Shown piece after piece: positions 1 to 7,378 of a stretch of DNA of 11,697 nt. Source of the stretch: Myxococcales bacterium (GTDB taxonomy: Bacteria > Myxococcota > Myxococcia > Myxococcales > Myxococcaceae); NCBI GenBank assembly GCA_009885595.1, contig VFKJ01000332.1, forward strand, positions 1-11,697. Direction: 5' to 3'. The notes under the pieces were generated by a model. That model saw nothing but the letters and a program-made list of their open reading frames with translations, made no database searches and was not told the DNA's origin. Position 1 is the first letter of the stretch, and each line of letters begins with the position of its first letter. The position numbers and the translations under genes were made by a program.

Positions 1-1292
1 GGCCTGAAGAGGCGGTTCATCACCACTTCGTTCGAGAGGTCCTGCACCTTGCGCTGCATGCCGCGAGCGCGGTTTGCGATCTTCACCACCTCCGCGCGCA
101 GCAACTCATCTTCTTCGAAGGTGGGGTGCACGCCGGTGAGGAACTCCACGGCTTCCTTGTGCAGGAACACGCCGACCAGCTCGCGCATGGGCGCGGAGAA
201 CCGCGCGTAGGGCTCGGCGCCGACGCCGACGTGCTTGCCGGGCTCGGTCGAGTACTCGCTGCGCAGGTTCACCATCACCGCCTGGCGCGTGAGCGCGGCG
301 ACGAGTCGATCTTCCTTCGTCCCGGGCGCGGCGCGCGGGAGGTGCTCGAGGTACTTCGAGAGCGGCGTGGTCTGGGCGTTCCACACCCAGGGCGAGTCCG
401 TCAGTCCCTGTCTCTTCGCCACGTGGCCCGTCAGCGTGGAGAGCGCCTCGAGCCGCTCGGGGTCAGGCCCCGCCTGCACGCGGTAGATCGGCTGCACCGC
501 CGGGTTGTCGAACTCGCGCAGCAGCCGCCCACCCTCGGCGTTGCACATGAGGGAGATCTGTTCGTTCCACAGCTCGACCTCGTCGCGCACCACCTCCATC
601 ACCGCGAAGGCGAGGCCCTCACCGTCGAGCTGAATCGAGACCTCCTCGCGGCGATACCGGATCAACCCCCGCCGGGCCGCGAGCTCGATGCGCCGCCGCC
701 CCACCTCGCGCAGCAGGAACAGGCTGGTCTCGAAGGGGCGACCCTTGAGCGGACTGGCCGCGGGCTCGTCGATCAACGCCTGCACGTCGCGGAACGAGAG
801 CTTCGCGCGGCTGGCCACCCTGGCCCGCTCGAGGCGGGTCTGCGTCAGCTCACCGTGGGCGTCGAGGTGATGGAAGAAGATGAGCGCGCGACGCGGACCG
901 TCGGGGTTGAGGGAGACCAGCCCTTCCGAGAGCGGGCGCGGCAGCATCGGCACCGAGAAGCCGGGGAAGTAGTAGCTGGCGCCCCGCTTCATCGCCTCGG
1001 CGAAGAGCGCGCTGCCCGGCCGCACGTAGAACGACGCGTCGGCGATCGCGTACGCGACCACGAACCCGTCGCCTTCGCGGTCGACGAAGACGGCCTGGTC
1101 GAGATCCTTCGAGTACGCGTTGTCGATGGTGACGAACGGCATCGCGGTGCGATCGACCAACGCCGGGTCGTCGATGTGGGGCGCCCTGAGCCAGGCCTCG
1201 GTCTCGGCGATCACCTCGGGTGGAAACTCGACCGACAGCTGGAGCGCCTTCGAGATCTCCTGCAGTTCCTCGCGCGCCGTCTTCTTCGTCAT
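1..1292 (-). CDS. RNB-domain (RNase II/R family) 3'-5' exoribonuclease, C-terminus beyond the window
   Basis: This is probably a cytoplasmic exoribonuclease that degrades RNA hydrolytically from the 3' end. It starts at ATG 1292-1290, and 430 codons are visible with no stop before the left edge. The N-terminus is short: only about 50 residues precede the RNB core, so the two cold-shock domains of RNase II/R are absent. RNB signatures seen are TIDNAYSKDLDQ (residues 55-66, metal-binding Asp cluster), FSVPMLPRPLSEG (about 112-124), NEQISLMCN, and YARFSAPMREL (362-372). The last corresponds to the SPIRRY region, with R370 matching the catalytic arginine. Two departures from the classical enzymes are visible. 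The fourth Asp of the cluster is Gln66, and the RRY after the proline is replaced by R-E-L. The ATG overlaps the acyltransferase stop (ATGA), so translation is probably coupled. An S1 domain may follow outside the window. The family call is firm; activity is less certain. Confidence 0.9.
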   Translation of the reverse strand, partial: MTKKTAREELQEISKALQLSVEFPPEVIAETEAWLRAPHIDDPALVDRTAMPFVTIDNAYSKDLDQAVFVDREGDGFVVAYAIADASFYVRPGSALFAEAMKRGASYYFPGFSVPMLPRPLSEGLVSLNPDGPRRALIFFHHLDAHGELTQTRLERARVASRAKLSFRDVQALIDEPAASPLKGRPFETSLFLLREVGRRRIELAARRGLIRYRREEVSIQLDGEGLAFAVMEVVRDEVELWNEQISLMCNAEGGRLLREFDNPAVQPIYRVQAGPDPERLEALSTLTGHVAKRQGLTDSPWVWNAQTTPLSKYLEHLPRAAPGTKEDRLVAALTRQAVMVNLRSEYSTEPGKHVGVGAEPYARFSAPMRELVGVFLHKEAVEFLTGVHPTFEEDELLRAEVVKIANRARGMQRKVQDLSNEVVMNRLFR

Positions 1293-2038
1293 TCTTCCAT
1301 CTCAGTGACCAGCTGATTGCCCTGCTCGAGGAGCTTCGCCACGGCAGCGTGCGCCTGCTCGGTGAGGGCGTCACGATCGTCGGCGGTGCGCCCGGTGGTG
1401 GAGAGGGGCTCTCCGATGATGAGCGCCGAGGGCCGCGGGCGAATGATGATCGACCCCTTCTCGAGGATGCGGTGCGTGCCGGCGATCGCCGCGGGGATCA
1501 ACGGCACCTGCGCCTCGATGGCCATCGCCGCCGCGCCCTTCTTGAACGACCTCAAGATGCCGTCGTCGCTGCGCGTGCCCTCGGCGAAGAAGACGATGCT
1601 GACCCGATCGCGCACGGCGGCGGCCGCGTCCATCAGCTTCTCCCGGTCAGACGAGGTGCCGGTGCGTTCGACGAAGATGTTGCCGGCCCGGCGCAGCGCG
1701 GGGCCCAGCAGCGGCACCTTGAGCAGCTGCGCCTTCGCCACGTACCGCATGTGCCGGCGGATGTGCCTGAACAGCACCAGGGCGTCGAAGTTCGACTGGT
1801 GGTTCACGCAGAGCACGAAGTTGCCCGGGGGCAGGTTCTCCAGCCCGCGGCACTGGGTGCGCACGCCCGAGGTGCGCAACACCGACTCAGCCCAGAGATG
1901 AATGGCGCTGTCCGGCGCGCGCTCGTCGACGAAGCTCAGCGCAGAGACGACGGCCGACAAGGACCCGGTGATGCCCACGGCGGCGGCACCGGAAAACGCG
2001 CTGCGAAGCAGCTCTTTCGGTTTGGGTGGCACGGGCAA
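1289..2038 (-). CDS. PlsC-family 1-acyl-glycerol-3-phosphate acyltransferase
   Basis: This is a lysophosphatidate acyltransferase-like enzyme that would acylate lysophosphatidate, or a related lysolipid, at the inner membrane. All four family motifs are present. Motif I is NHQSNFD (79-85), an HX4D with H80 and D85. Motif II is NIFVERT (120-126). Motif III is FAEGTRS (151-157). Motif IV is VPLIPAA (178-184). At 249 residues the length is typical. A weakly hydrophobic stretch around residues 14-36 could anchor the N-terminus in the membrane. The start is not well fixed. An in-frame TAG lies two codons upstream of the TTG at 2038. A GTG two codons further in (2032-2030) is an equal alternative, and neither has a convincing ribosome binding site. 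The gene sits 49 bases after epmA and overlaps the RNB gene by four bases. Paralogues with other acceptors exist, so the exact substrate is open. Confidence 0.93.
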   Translation of the reverse strand: MPVPPKPKELLRSAFSGAAAVGITGSLSAVVSALSFVDERAPDSAIHLWAESVLRTSGVRTQCRGLENLPPGNFVLCVNHQSNFDALVLFRHIRRHMRYVAKAQLLKVPLLGPALRRAGNIFVERTGTSSDREKLMDAAAAVRDRVSIVFFAEGTRSDDGILRSFKKGAAAMAIEAQVPLIPAAIAGTHRILEKGSIIIRPRPSALIIGEPLSTTGRTADDRDALTEQAHAAVAKLLEQGNQLVTEMEE

Positions 2039-2053
2039 ACGCTACACGAAGTC

Positions 2054-2084
2054 GTCCCTCGACTCCGCTGGGGATGAACGGGAC
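2054..2084. repeat. Short dyad in the epmA-acyltransferase gap
   Basis: The 49-base gap between epmA and the acyltransferase gene contains a dyad with arms GTCCC (2054-2058) and GGGAC (2080-2084), enclosing a GC-rich 21-base centre. There is no U-tract on either strand, so an intrinsic terminator is unlikely. The sequence resembles small intergenic repeats that I recall from GC-rich genomes, but there is no second copy in this window. Confidence 0.3.
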
Positions 2085-2087
2085 CCC

Positions 2088-3104
<1,017 letters not shown>

Positions 3105-3185
3105 CTACGCCCCTCGCTTCTCGAACATGCCCCAGCCCTCCACCACGTGGCCGGCTTTGAGATCTTCGAAGTACCAACGTGGCAT
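3105..3185 (-). CDS. 26-residue mini-ORF upstream of epmA, possible MaoC-like remnant or leader peptide
   Basis: ATG at 3185-3183 opens a 26-codon frame ending at TAG 3107-3105, with no gap before the epmA GTG. A GGAAGAG sequence lies nine bases upstream of the ATG, so the frame could be translated. The peptide begins MPRWYFEDLKAGHVVEG. That beginning resembles the N-terminus of MaoC-like acyl dehydratases (RYFEDF-x-x-G), but it stops before the hot-dog fold and shows no catalytic residues. The options are a decayed dehydratase fragment, a small leader coupling translation into epmA, or chance. The stop-start abutment and the upstream ribosome-binding-like sequence favour real translation. 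The similarity is short and not decisive. Confidence 0.4.
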   Translation of the reverse strand: MPRWYFEDLKAGHVVEGWGMFEKRGA

Positions 3186-3258
3186 GGCCTTGGTCTCTTC
3201 CCACGCTGCCCGATTGAAGGAAATGGGCGAACGCAGCTGGAGGGTTACAGTCCTAAGC
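3186..3258. promoter_or_regulatory. Divergent intergenic region between the epmA unit and the lipoprotein gene
   Basis: These 73 bases separate two divergent genes, so they should carry the lipoprotein promoter and probably the epmA-unit promoter. A GGAGGG (3239-3244) lies 14 bases before the lipoprotein ATG, which is longer than ideal for a ribosome binding site. I see no convincing sigma-70 -35/-10 pair on either strand. The call rests on gene orientation. Confidence 0.45.
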
Positions 3259-4734
3259 ATGAATTCGCCGCGCATTTTCGGGTTGCTGCTGATCCTCGCC
3301 GGGTGCCTGAAGAGCGCGCCACCACCCGACGTGGCGCCGCCGCCACCGGATGCGGGCACCACCGAGGCCGAGCTCATCGCCCCGAAGGTCGAGGCGATCG
3401 AGAAGGAAGCCGCGGTGGTGGTGCGCGCCGTCGACGAGGCGTTGTGGACCCACTGGACCACCGGCGCGCCCCTCGAGCTCGCCGCCGCGTCGAAGGGCCA
3501 CGAAGCGTTGTTCTCGAGGCAGTCGCTCCAGGTGCTGCGCCGCGCCCGCGAGCTGAGACCCTGGGAGAGCAAGCGCATCTCGAACCTGGAGCGCTGGCTG
3601 GGGGGCGAGCTGCTCGCGCGCGGCGTGGCCGCGGAGTCCGAGGCGCTGGCCAACCTCGAGGCGAGCGCCACCTTCACCGTCGACGGCAAGGAGCTGCCCT
3701 GGCGCGACTTGAGCAAGCTGCTGGTCAACGAGAAGAGCGCGGTGAAGCGCAGGGCCCTGTGGAACGGCTCGCACGCCGCGGCGCTGCGCATCGACGCGGC
3801 CGTGCGGCGGCGAGAAGAGAAGAGCAAGGAAGTGCTCGCCGCCCTCGAGCTGCCGGCGCCGCTCGACTTCGCCGCCGAGATGCGCGGGCTCGAGCTCGAT
3901 GCCCTGCAGAAGTCCGCTGACGAGGTGCTCACGCGCACCGACGCGGAGTGGAAGGCGACGCTCCAGGCCCTGGCGGACGCCGAGGTGAAGCTGCCGGTCG
4001 CGGCGCTCACCCGCGCCGAGCTGCCGCGGCTGCTGAAGGTCCCCGCGGTGGTGGAAGCGGAGTTCCCCAGGCCGAAGATCGCCACCCGGGCGGTGCAGAC
4101 CCTGGGCACCCTGGGCGTGTACGGCAAGCCTGGCCTCACCCTGGACCTCGCGGAGGCGGCGAAGAAGCACCCCCTGCCCCTCACCGTCGCCCCCGCGCCA
4201 GACGACGTGCGCGTGAGCGTGAAGCCCGCGGGTGGACTGCGAGATCAGCAGGCGGTGCTGGGCGAGCTGGGCGCGGCGCTCACCCTGCACGGCTCGCGGT
4301 CGGGTTCCTTCGCGATCGATCGACTGGGCAACCCCGCCGAGACGCTCCGCAGCAGCGAGCTGTTCGCCTCGCTCGTCACGGAGGAGGCGTGGCTGTCGGC
4401 CAACGAGGTGAACAACCGCCCGCAGGTGATCGCCTCCGCCCGGGCGCTGCGCCTCTTTCTGCTCCGGCGCGCGGCCGGCATCGTGCTCGCGAGGCTGGAG
4501 ACGCAGGCGCTCGCGGACGAGGCCGCCGCCCGCGCGAAGTACGTCGCGGTGATGAGGCGGGCGATGGGAATCACGCTCGCGCCCGAAGAAGGCGCGCGCT
4601 GGCGATTCGAGACGGATGATTTCTTGAGGTCAGCCACTCAGCTCGACGCGATGCTGGGCGCCGAAGCGTTGCGGGTGCAGCTGGGTGAGGGGTGGTGGCT
4701 CAAGCCGTTCACACCCCTCGCCCCCATTCACTGA
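3259..4734 (+). CDS. Lipoprotein resembling an M3-type (gluzincin) peptidase with a degenerate zinc site
   Basis: This is a predicted lipoprotein of 491 residues with a type II signal: residues 1-16, lipobox LAGC with Cys16, then a Pro-rich linker (20-30). The start at ATG 3259 fits the signal peptide. The rest is mostly helical and Ala/Leu/Glu-rich. The C-terminal half resembles M3 metallopeptidases. DVRVSVKPAGGLRD (316-329) is followed by LGELGAALTLHG (334-345), where the family has the HELGHALH zinc motif. ELFASL (367-372) then matches the TE-x-FAxL segment carrying the third zinc ligand, and DDFLRSATQLDAML...GEGWW (453-480) matches the conserved C-terminal helices. Both zinc histidines are absent (Gly335 and Ala339), while Glu336 and a candidate Glu367 remain. 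It is therefore probably non-catalytic, with a binding or structural role at the envelope. It converges on the SPFH gene with 15 bases between stops. Lipoprotein status is firm; the fold is an inference from remembered motifs. Confidence 0.8.
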   Translation: MNSPRIFGLLLILAGCLKSAPPPDVAPPPPDAGTTEAELIAPKVEAIEKEAAVVVRAVDEALWTHWTTGAPLELAAASKGHEALFSRQSLQVLRRARELRPWESKRISNLERWLGGELLARGVAAESEALANLEASATFTVDGKELPWRDLSKLLVNEKSAVKRRALWNGSHAAALRIDAAVRRREEKSKEVLAALELPAPLDFAAEMRGLELDALQKSADEVLTRTDAEWKATLQALADAEVKLPVAALTRAELPRLLKVPAVVEAEFPRPKIATRAVQTLGTLGVYGKPGLTLDLAEAAKKHPLPLTVAPAPDDVRVSVKPAGGLRDQQAVLGELGAALTLHGSRSGSFAIDRLGNPAETLRSSELFASLVTEEAWLSANEVNNRPQVIASARALRLFLLRRAAGIVLARLETQALADEAAARAKYVAVMRRAMGITLAPEEGARWRFETDDFLRSATQLDAMLGAEALRVQLGEGWWLKPFTPLAPIH

Positions 4735-4755
4735 CTCAGAGTCACTGACTCAGAG
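4728..4755. repeat. Perfect tandem 14-bp duplication spanning two convergent stop codons
   Basis: TCACTGACTCAGAG occurs twice back to back, at 4728-4741 and 4742-4755. The lipoprotein ends at the TGA of the first copy (4732-4734), and the minus-strand SPFH gene ends at the TGA complementary to 4750-4752 in the second copy. Each copy therefore carries a stop for both strands. It is not a terminator hairpin: the self-complementary part has no usable loop. Replication slippage is the simplest origin. Confidence 0.85.
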
Positions 4756-5820
4756 CTGCTTCATCAGGTCGGCCTTCTTGCCGTTGAACTCGTCCTCGCT
4801 GATGAGCCCCGCGTTCTTGAGCTCCGAGAGCTCCTTGAGGCGGTCCATCACCGAACGCTGGGGAGAGGCGCTGGCCGCCGCCGCCTGCGCCTGGGCCTGC
4901 TGGTTCTGCTGCTGGTGCTGCTGCGCCTGGTTCTGGTTCATGAACATCTGGGCCATCCCGAAGCCCATGCCCATGCCCATGCCGCCCAGGGCCTGGCCCG
5001 AGCCGCCGCCGCCCTCGCCGCCGCCCTTCGCCATGCCCTCGGCCGCGCCGAGCATCGCCTGGCCTTGCGCGTACTGCTGGAAGCCGCCGGCGAGGCGCGA
5101 GTAGGCCACGTCCTTGCTGAGCTTCTTCAGGGTCGCCTCGTCCTCCGGCTTGATGCTGATGGTGAAGTTGCCGAAGCGGACGATCGACACCCCGTAGGTC
5201 GCGGTGTGGGTGCCCAGGCCCGCCATCACCTCGGTCTCGATCTCCTCGGTGTACGCGCCCGACGTCACGTCGAGCAGCGGCCACTTCTTCTTCACCAGCA
5301 GCTCGGCGATGCGATCGCGGGTGACCTTGAGCACCTGGCTCTTGAACCAGCCGATGAACTCCTCGTTGTCGGCCTTGCGCAGGCCGACCATTCCCACCAG
5401 CAGCTGCTCGGGGTTGGTCACCTGCATTGAGAAGTCGCCGTACACCATGGTGCCGATCGCCAGGCCCGTCTCCGGGTCGCGGGTGTCGCCGATGGGGCCG
5501 CCGAACTTCACCTGCGGGAACTCGCGGGTGGTGACGAAGTACACCTCGGCCACGAAGAGGTTGCCGCCGGTGACCTTCTCGAGCAGCGACGAGAGGAAGG
5601 GCACGTTGTTGGTGTCGAGGTTGTGCTTGCCCGCCCCGAGCTTGCCCGCCACGACGCCGTCCTTGACGAAGATGGCCACTTCATCGGCCTGCACCGTCAG
5701 CTGCGTCATCAGCCGGATGTTCCGCTCCGGGTACTTGTAGATGATCTGGTTCTTGGCTTCGTCCGCGCGTGCGATGAAGTTGCGCTGCGCTTCGGACTTC
5801 AGCGAGTCGAAGATTCCCAT
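4750..5820 (-). CDS. SPFH (band 7)-domain protein with low-complexity linker and C-terminal SHOCT domain
   Basis: This is a 356-residue protein of the 'virion core protein'/YdjL-like SPFH group, which probably assembles membrane-associated scaffolds; its molecular role is not settled. ATG 5820-5818 is chosen because GGGAG lies 11 bases upstream and the family-like MGIFDSLK start follows. An upstream ATG at 5892 would add 24 residues of unconvincing sequence. The SPFH region spans about residues 25-225, including IIYKYPERNIRLMTQLTV and VAIFVKDGVVAG. A low-complexity linker follows (263-318): Gly-rich, then Met-Gly repeats, then Gln/Asn/Ala-rich. Residues 323-354 form a SHOCT domain (RLKELSELKNAGLISEDEF). 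No zinc ribbon or transmembrane helix is evident. It converges on the lipoprotein gene and diverges from the methyltransferase gene. Confidence 0.9.
   Translation of the reverse strand: MGIFDSLKSEAQRNFIARADEAKNQIIYKYPERNIRLMTQLTVQADEVAIFVKDGVVAGKLGAGKHNLDTNNVPFLSSLLEKVTGGNLFVAEVYFVTTREFPQVKFGGPIGDTRDPETGLAIGTMVYGDFSMQVTNPEQLLVGMVGLRKADNEEFIGWFKSQVLKVTRDRIAELLVKKKWPLLDVTSGAYTEEIETEVMAGLGTHTATYGVSIVRFGNFTISIKPEDEATLKKLSKDVAYSRLAGGFQQYAQGQAMLGAAEGMAKGGGEGGGGSGQALGGMGMGMGFGMAQMFMNQNQAQQHQQQNQQAQAQAAAASASPQRSVMDRLKELSELKNAGLISEDEFNGKKADLMKQL
4963..4980. repeat. Three tandem GCCCAT hexamers coding Met-Gly repeats
   Basis: GCCCAT is repeated three times in tandem within the SPFH gene. It encodes the core of the GGMGMGMGFGM tract in the linker before the SHOCT domain. 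Because the unit is six bases, changes in copy number keep the reading frame and would only lengthen or shorten the linker. Confidence 0.7.
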
Positions 5821-5951
5821 TGTTTTCGCTTCTCCCAGGTGCCCTACGGGTGAACGTGCACTCCGAACGTCAGAACGATCAAAGCAATGCACGATTGCAG
5901 AACGGAACCCGTTGATCCATGAACTGATTCCATGAGTAACAGGGGGCGGTC
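5821..5951. promoter_or_regulatory. Divergent intergenic region with a GCAAT/ATTGC dyad and repeated GAACG motifs
   Basis: This 131-base gap separates the divergent SPFH and methyltransferase genes and should hold both promoters. It contains a perfect inverted repeat, GCAAT-5-ATTGC (5884-5898), which could bind a dimeric regulator. GAACG motifs occur in direct orientation at 5852, 5865, 5873 and 5900. The methyltransferase ribosome binding site AGGGGG is at 5941-5946, five bases before the ATG. I cannot assign -35/-10 elements with confidence, and operator function is inferred only from symmetry. Confidence 0.4.
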
Positions 5952-6581
5952 ATGAGCGAAGAACTCCACAAGCACGGGCGCTTCTTCGACGTCTGGTCGC
6001 GCTTCTACCGCGCGGGCCCCTTCGGCCTCGAGCTGCGGCGCATTCAGCGCCTGGCGATCGAGCGCGCCCGCATCGCCCCCGGAGAGCGCGTGCTCGATCT
6101 GGGCTGCGGTCCCGGCGACGGCGCCACCCGCATCGCCCAGACCGGGGGCGTCACCATCGGCCTCGACTACTCAGAGGGCATGCTGAAGACCGCCTCTGCC
6201 GTGCCTGCGCTTTCAGGCAGGCTGTTGCGCGGCGACGCCGGCCGCCTGCCCTTCGCCGACGGCAGCTTCGACAAGATCGTCTGCACCAACTCCTTCCACC
6301 ACTACCCCCAGCACCTCCCGGCCCTGCGCGAGATGCGCCGGGTGCTCAAGCCCGGGGGCATGCTCAGCCTGGTCGACCCCAGGAAGGATCACCTGTTTGG
6401 CTGGGCGGCGATCGACCTCATCGAGAACGCGGTGTTCGGCCTCGAAGAGGTGCGCATCTTCTCGGTGCCGCAGTGGTACCGCATGCTCTCCGAGTGCAAT
6501 TTCAGCAGCGCGAAGGTCGACGTCGGCCCCTGGTGGAGCCCGGTGGAGCGCGCCGAAGTGTTCATTCAGGCGACGGCTTAA
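5952..6581 (+). CDS. Class I SAM-dependent methyltransferase (Methyltransf_11/UbiE-like)
   Basis: This is a soluble methyltransferase of 209 residues with a Rossmann fold; its substrate is unknown. Motif I is VLDLGCGPGDG (47-57). The acidic residue that holds the SAM ribose is probably D72 in GLDYSEGML. The GDAGRLPFADGSFDKIV segment (94-110) matches the adenine-binding loop of the family, and REMRRVLKPGG (126-136) precedes the later strands. HHY (116-118) sits where related enzymes have active-site residues. The start has an AGGGGG ribosome binding site five bases upstream. It stands alone on the plus strand. Its TAA (6579-6581) shares the palindrome TTAA with the stop of the convergent permease gene, so the coding regions overlap by four bases. 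Ubiquinone/menaquinone and small-molecule methyltransferases share these motifs, so I give no specific reaction. Confidence 0.9.
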   Translation: MSEELHKHGRFFDVWSRFYRAGPFGLELRRIQRLAIERARIAPGERVLDLGCGPGDGATRIAQTGGVTIGLDYSEGMLKTASAVPALSGRLLRGDAGRLPFADGSFDKIVCTNSFHHYPQHLPALREMRRVLKPGGMLSLVDPRKDHLFGWAAIDLIENAVFGLEEVRIFSVPQWYRMLSECNFSSAKVDVGPWWSPVERAEVFIQATA

Positions 6582-7378
6582 CCCCAGCGAGACATCAGCC
6601 GCTCGCGATCGAACAAACGCCGCGCGCTGAACACGATCGCCAGATCGAGCACCAGCACGATGCCGCCGATGAGCGCGTAGTACTCCGGCCCGGCTTTCAG
6701 CACGCCGCCGAACTGCCCCGCGGCGAGCCCCACCAGCGGCAACACGAACAACCCGGCGAGCTGCTGCGCCAGCCGGCTGTCTCCCACCCGCGCGCTGATC
6801 AGCACCGCCACCCCATTCCCGAAGAACGCGAACAGGGGCGCGATCACGAACACGCCGAAGGTCCACATCAGGTTGGGAAGAATGAAGTCGTGCGCGAGCG
6901 GCCAGGCCACCAGGTCCACCCCGACGCAGAGGAAGAAGAACGCCAGCAGGCACACCGAGACCGAAGGGATGAGCGAGGCGAGGCTCTTGCCGATCACCAG
7001 CTCGAGCGGCGTCACCGGGGAGCTCAGCAAGGGCTCCAGCGTGCGCTTCTCCTTCTCCCCTGACACCGCGTGCGAGGAGATGAGGATGGGCACGAACACC
7101 GGCATCATCAGGTACAGCACGAACCAGTCAGCGAGCACCTTGTCCACCAGGAAGCGGGCCGCGTTGTCGGTGTCGACGGTGAAGTCGTAATAGAGCGCGA
7201 TGGCGCGAAAGTTCGGATCGCTCGGGTTCGCCACGTAGGTGCGCACGATGCCCAAGGGCACCAGCACGATCACCGCCGGCAGCGCGAGCATCGACCAGAT
7301 CATTCCGTTGTTCTTCTTGAGCTCGAGCAGGTCCTTCCACAACACCGCCTTCACCCGGGCGAACGAGAAGTCACTCAT
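6578..7378 (-). CDS. ABC-2 type transporter permease
   Basis: This is the membrane subunit of an ABC exporter, 266 residues with about six transmembrane helices (roughly 28-46, 84-103, 133-154, 168-195, 204-224 and 232-252). The cytoplasmic segment SGEKEKRTLEPLLSSPV (106-122), followed by a VIGK motif, is the hallmark of ABC-2/CcmB-like permeases that pair with a single ATPase. A large extracytoplasmic loop lies between helices 1 and 2. ATG 7378-7376 has GAGGAGG seven bases upstream (7392-7386), and it overlaps the ATPase stop by ATGA, so the two subunits are probably made in a coupled way. It is the last gene of the glycosyltransferase-ABC unit. The substrate cannot be read from the sequence. 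Lipid, polysaccharide, drug or lipoprotein-related export are all possible. Confidence 0.92.
   Translation of the reverse strand: MSDFSFARVKAVLWKDLLELKKNNGMIWSMLALPAVIVLVPLGIVRTYVANPSDPNFRAIALYYDFTVDTDNAARFLVDKVLADWFVLYLMMPVFVPILISSHAVSGEKEKRTLEPLLSSPVTPLELVIGKSLASLIPSVSVCLLAFFFLCVGVDLVAWPLAHDFILPNLMWTFGVFVIAPLFAFFGNGVAVLISARVGDSRLAQQLAGLFVLPLVGLAAGQFGGVLKAGPEYYALIGGIVLVLDLAIVFSARRLFDRERLMSRWG

Noticed and set aside
126..1316. Plus-strand 396-codon open frame opposite the RNB gene
   Set aside because: It is an antisense shadow. The minus strand encodes a clear RNB domain here, and the plus-strand product is a low-information Arg/His/Glu-rich sequence.
2054..2084. Intrinsic terminator between epmA and the acyltransferase
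   Set aside because: The stem is only five base pairs with a 21-base loop and no U-tract, so termination is unlikely.
3127..3258. Extended N-terminus of the lipoprotein from an ATG at 3127
   Set aside because: It would place 44 residues before a textbook lipoprotein signal peptide. ATG 3259 gives the correct signal.
5821..5892. Extended SPFH start at 5892
   Set aside because: The added 24 residues look non-family, whereas ATG 5820 has a GGGAG ribosome binding site and a typical MGIFDSLK start.
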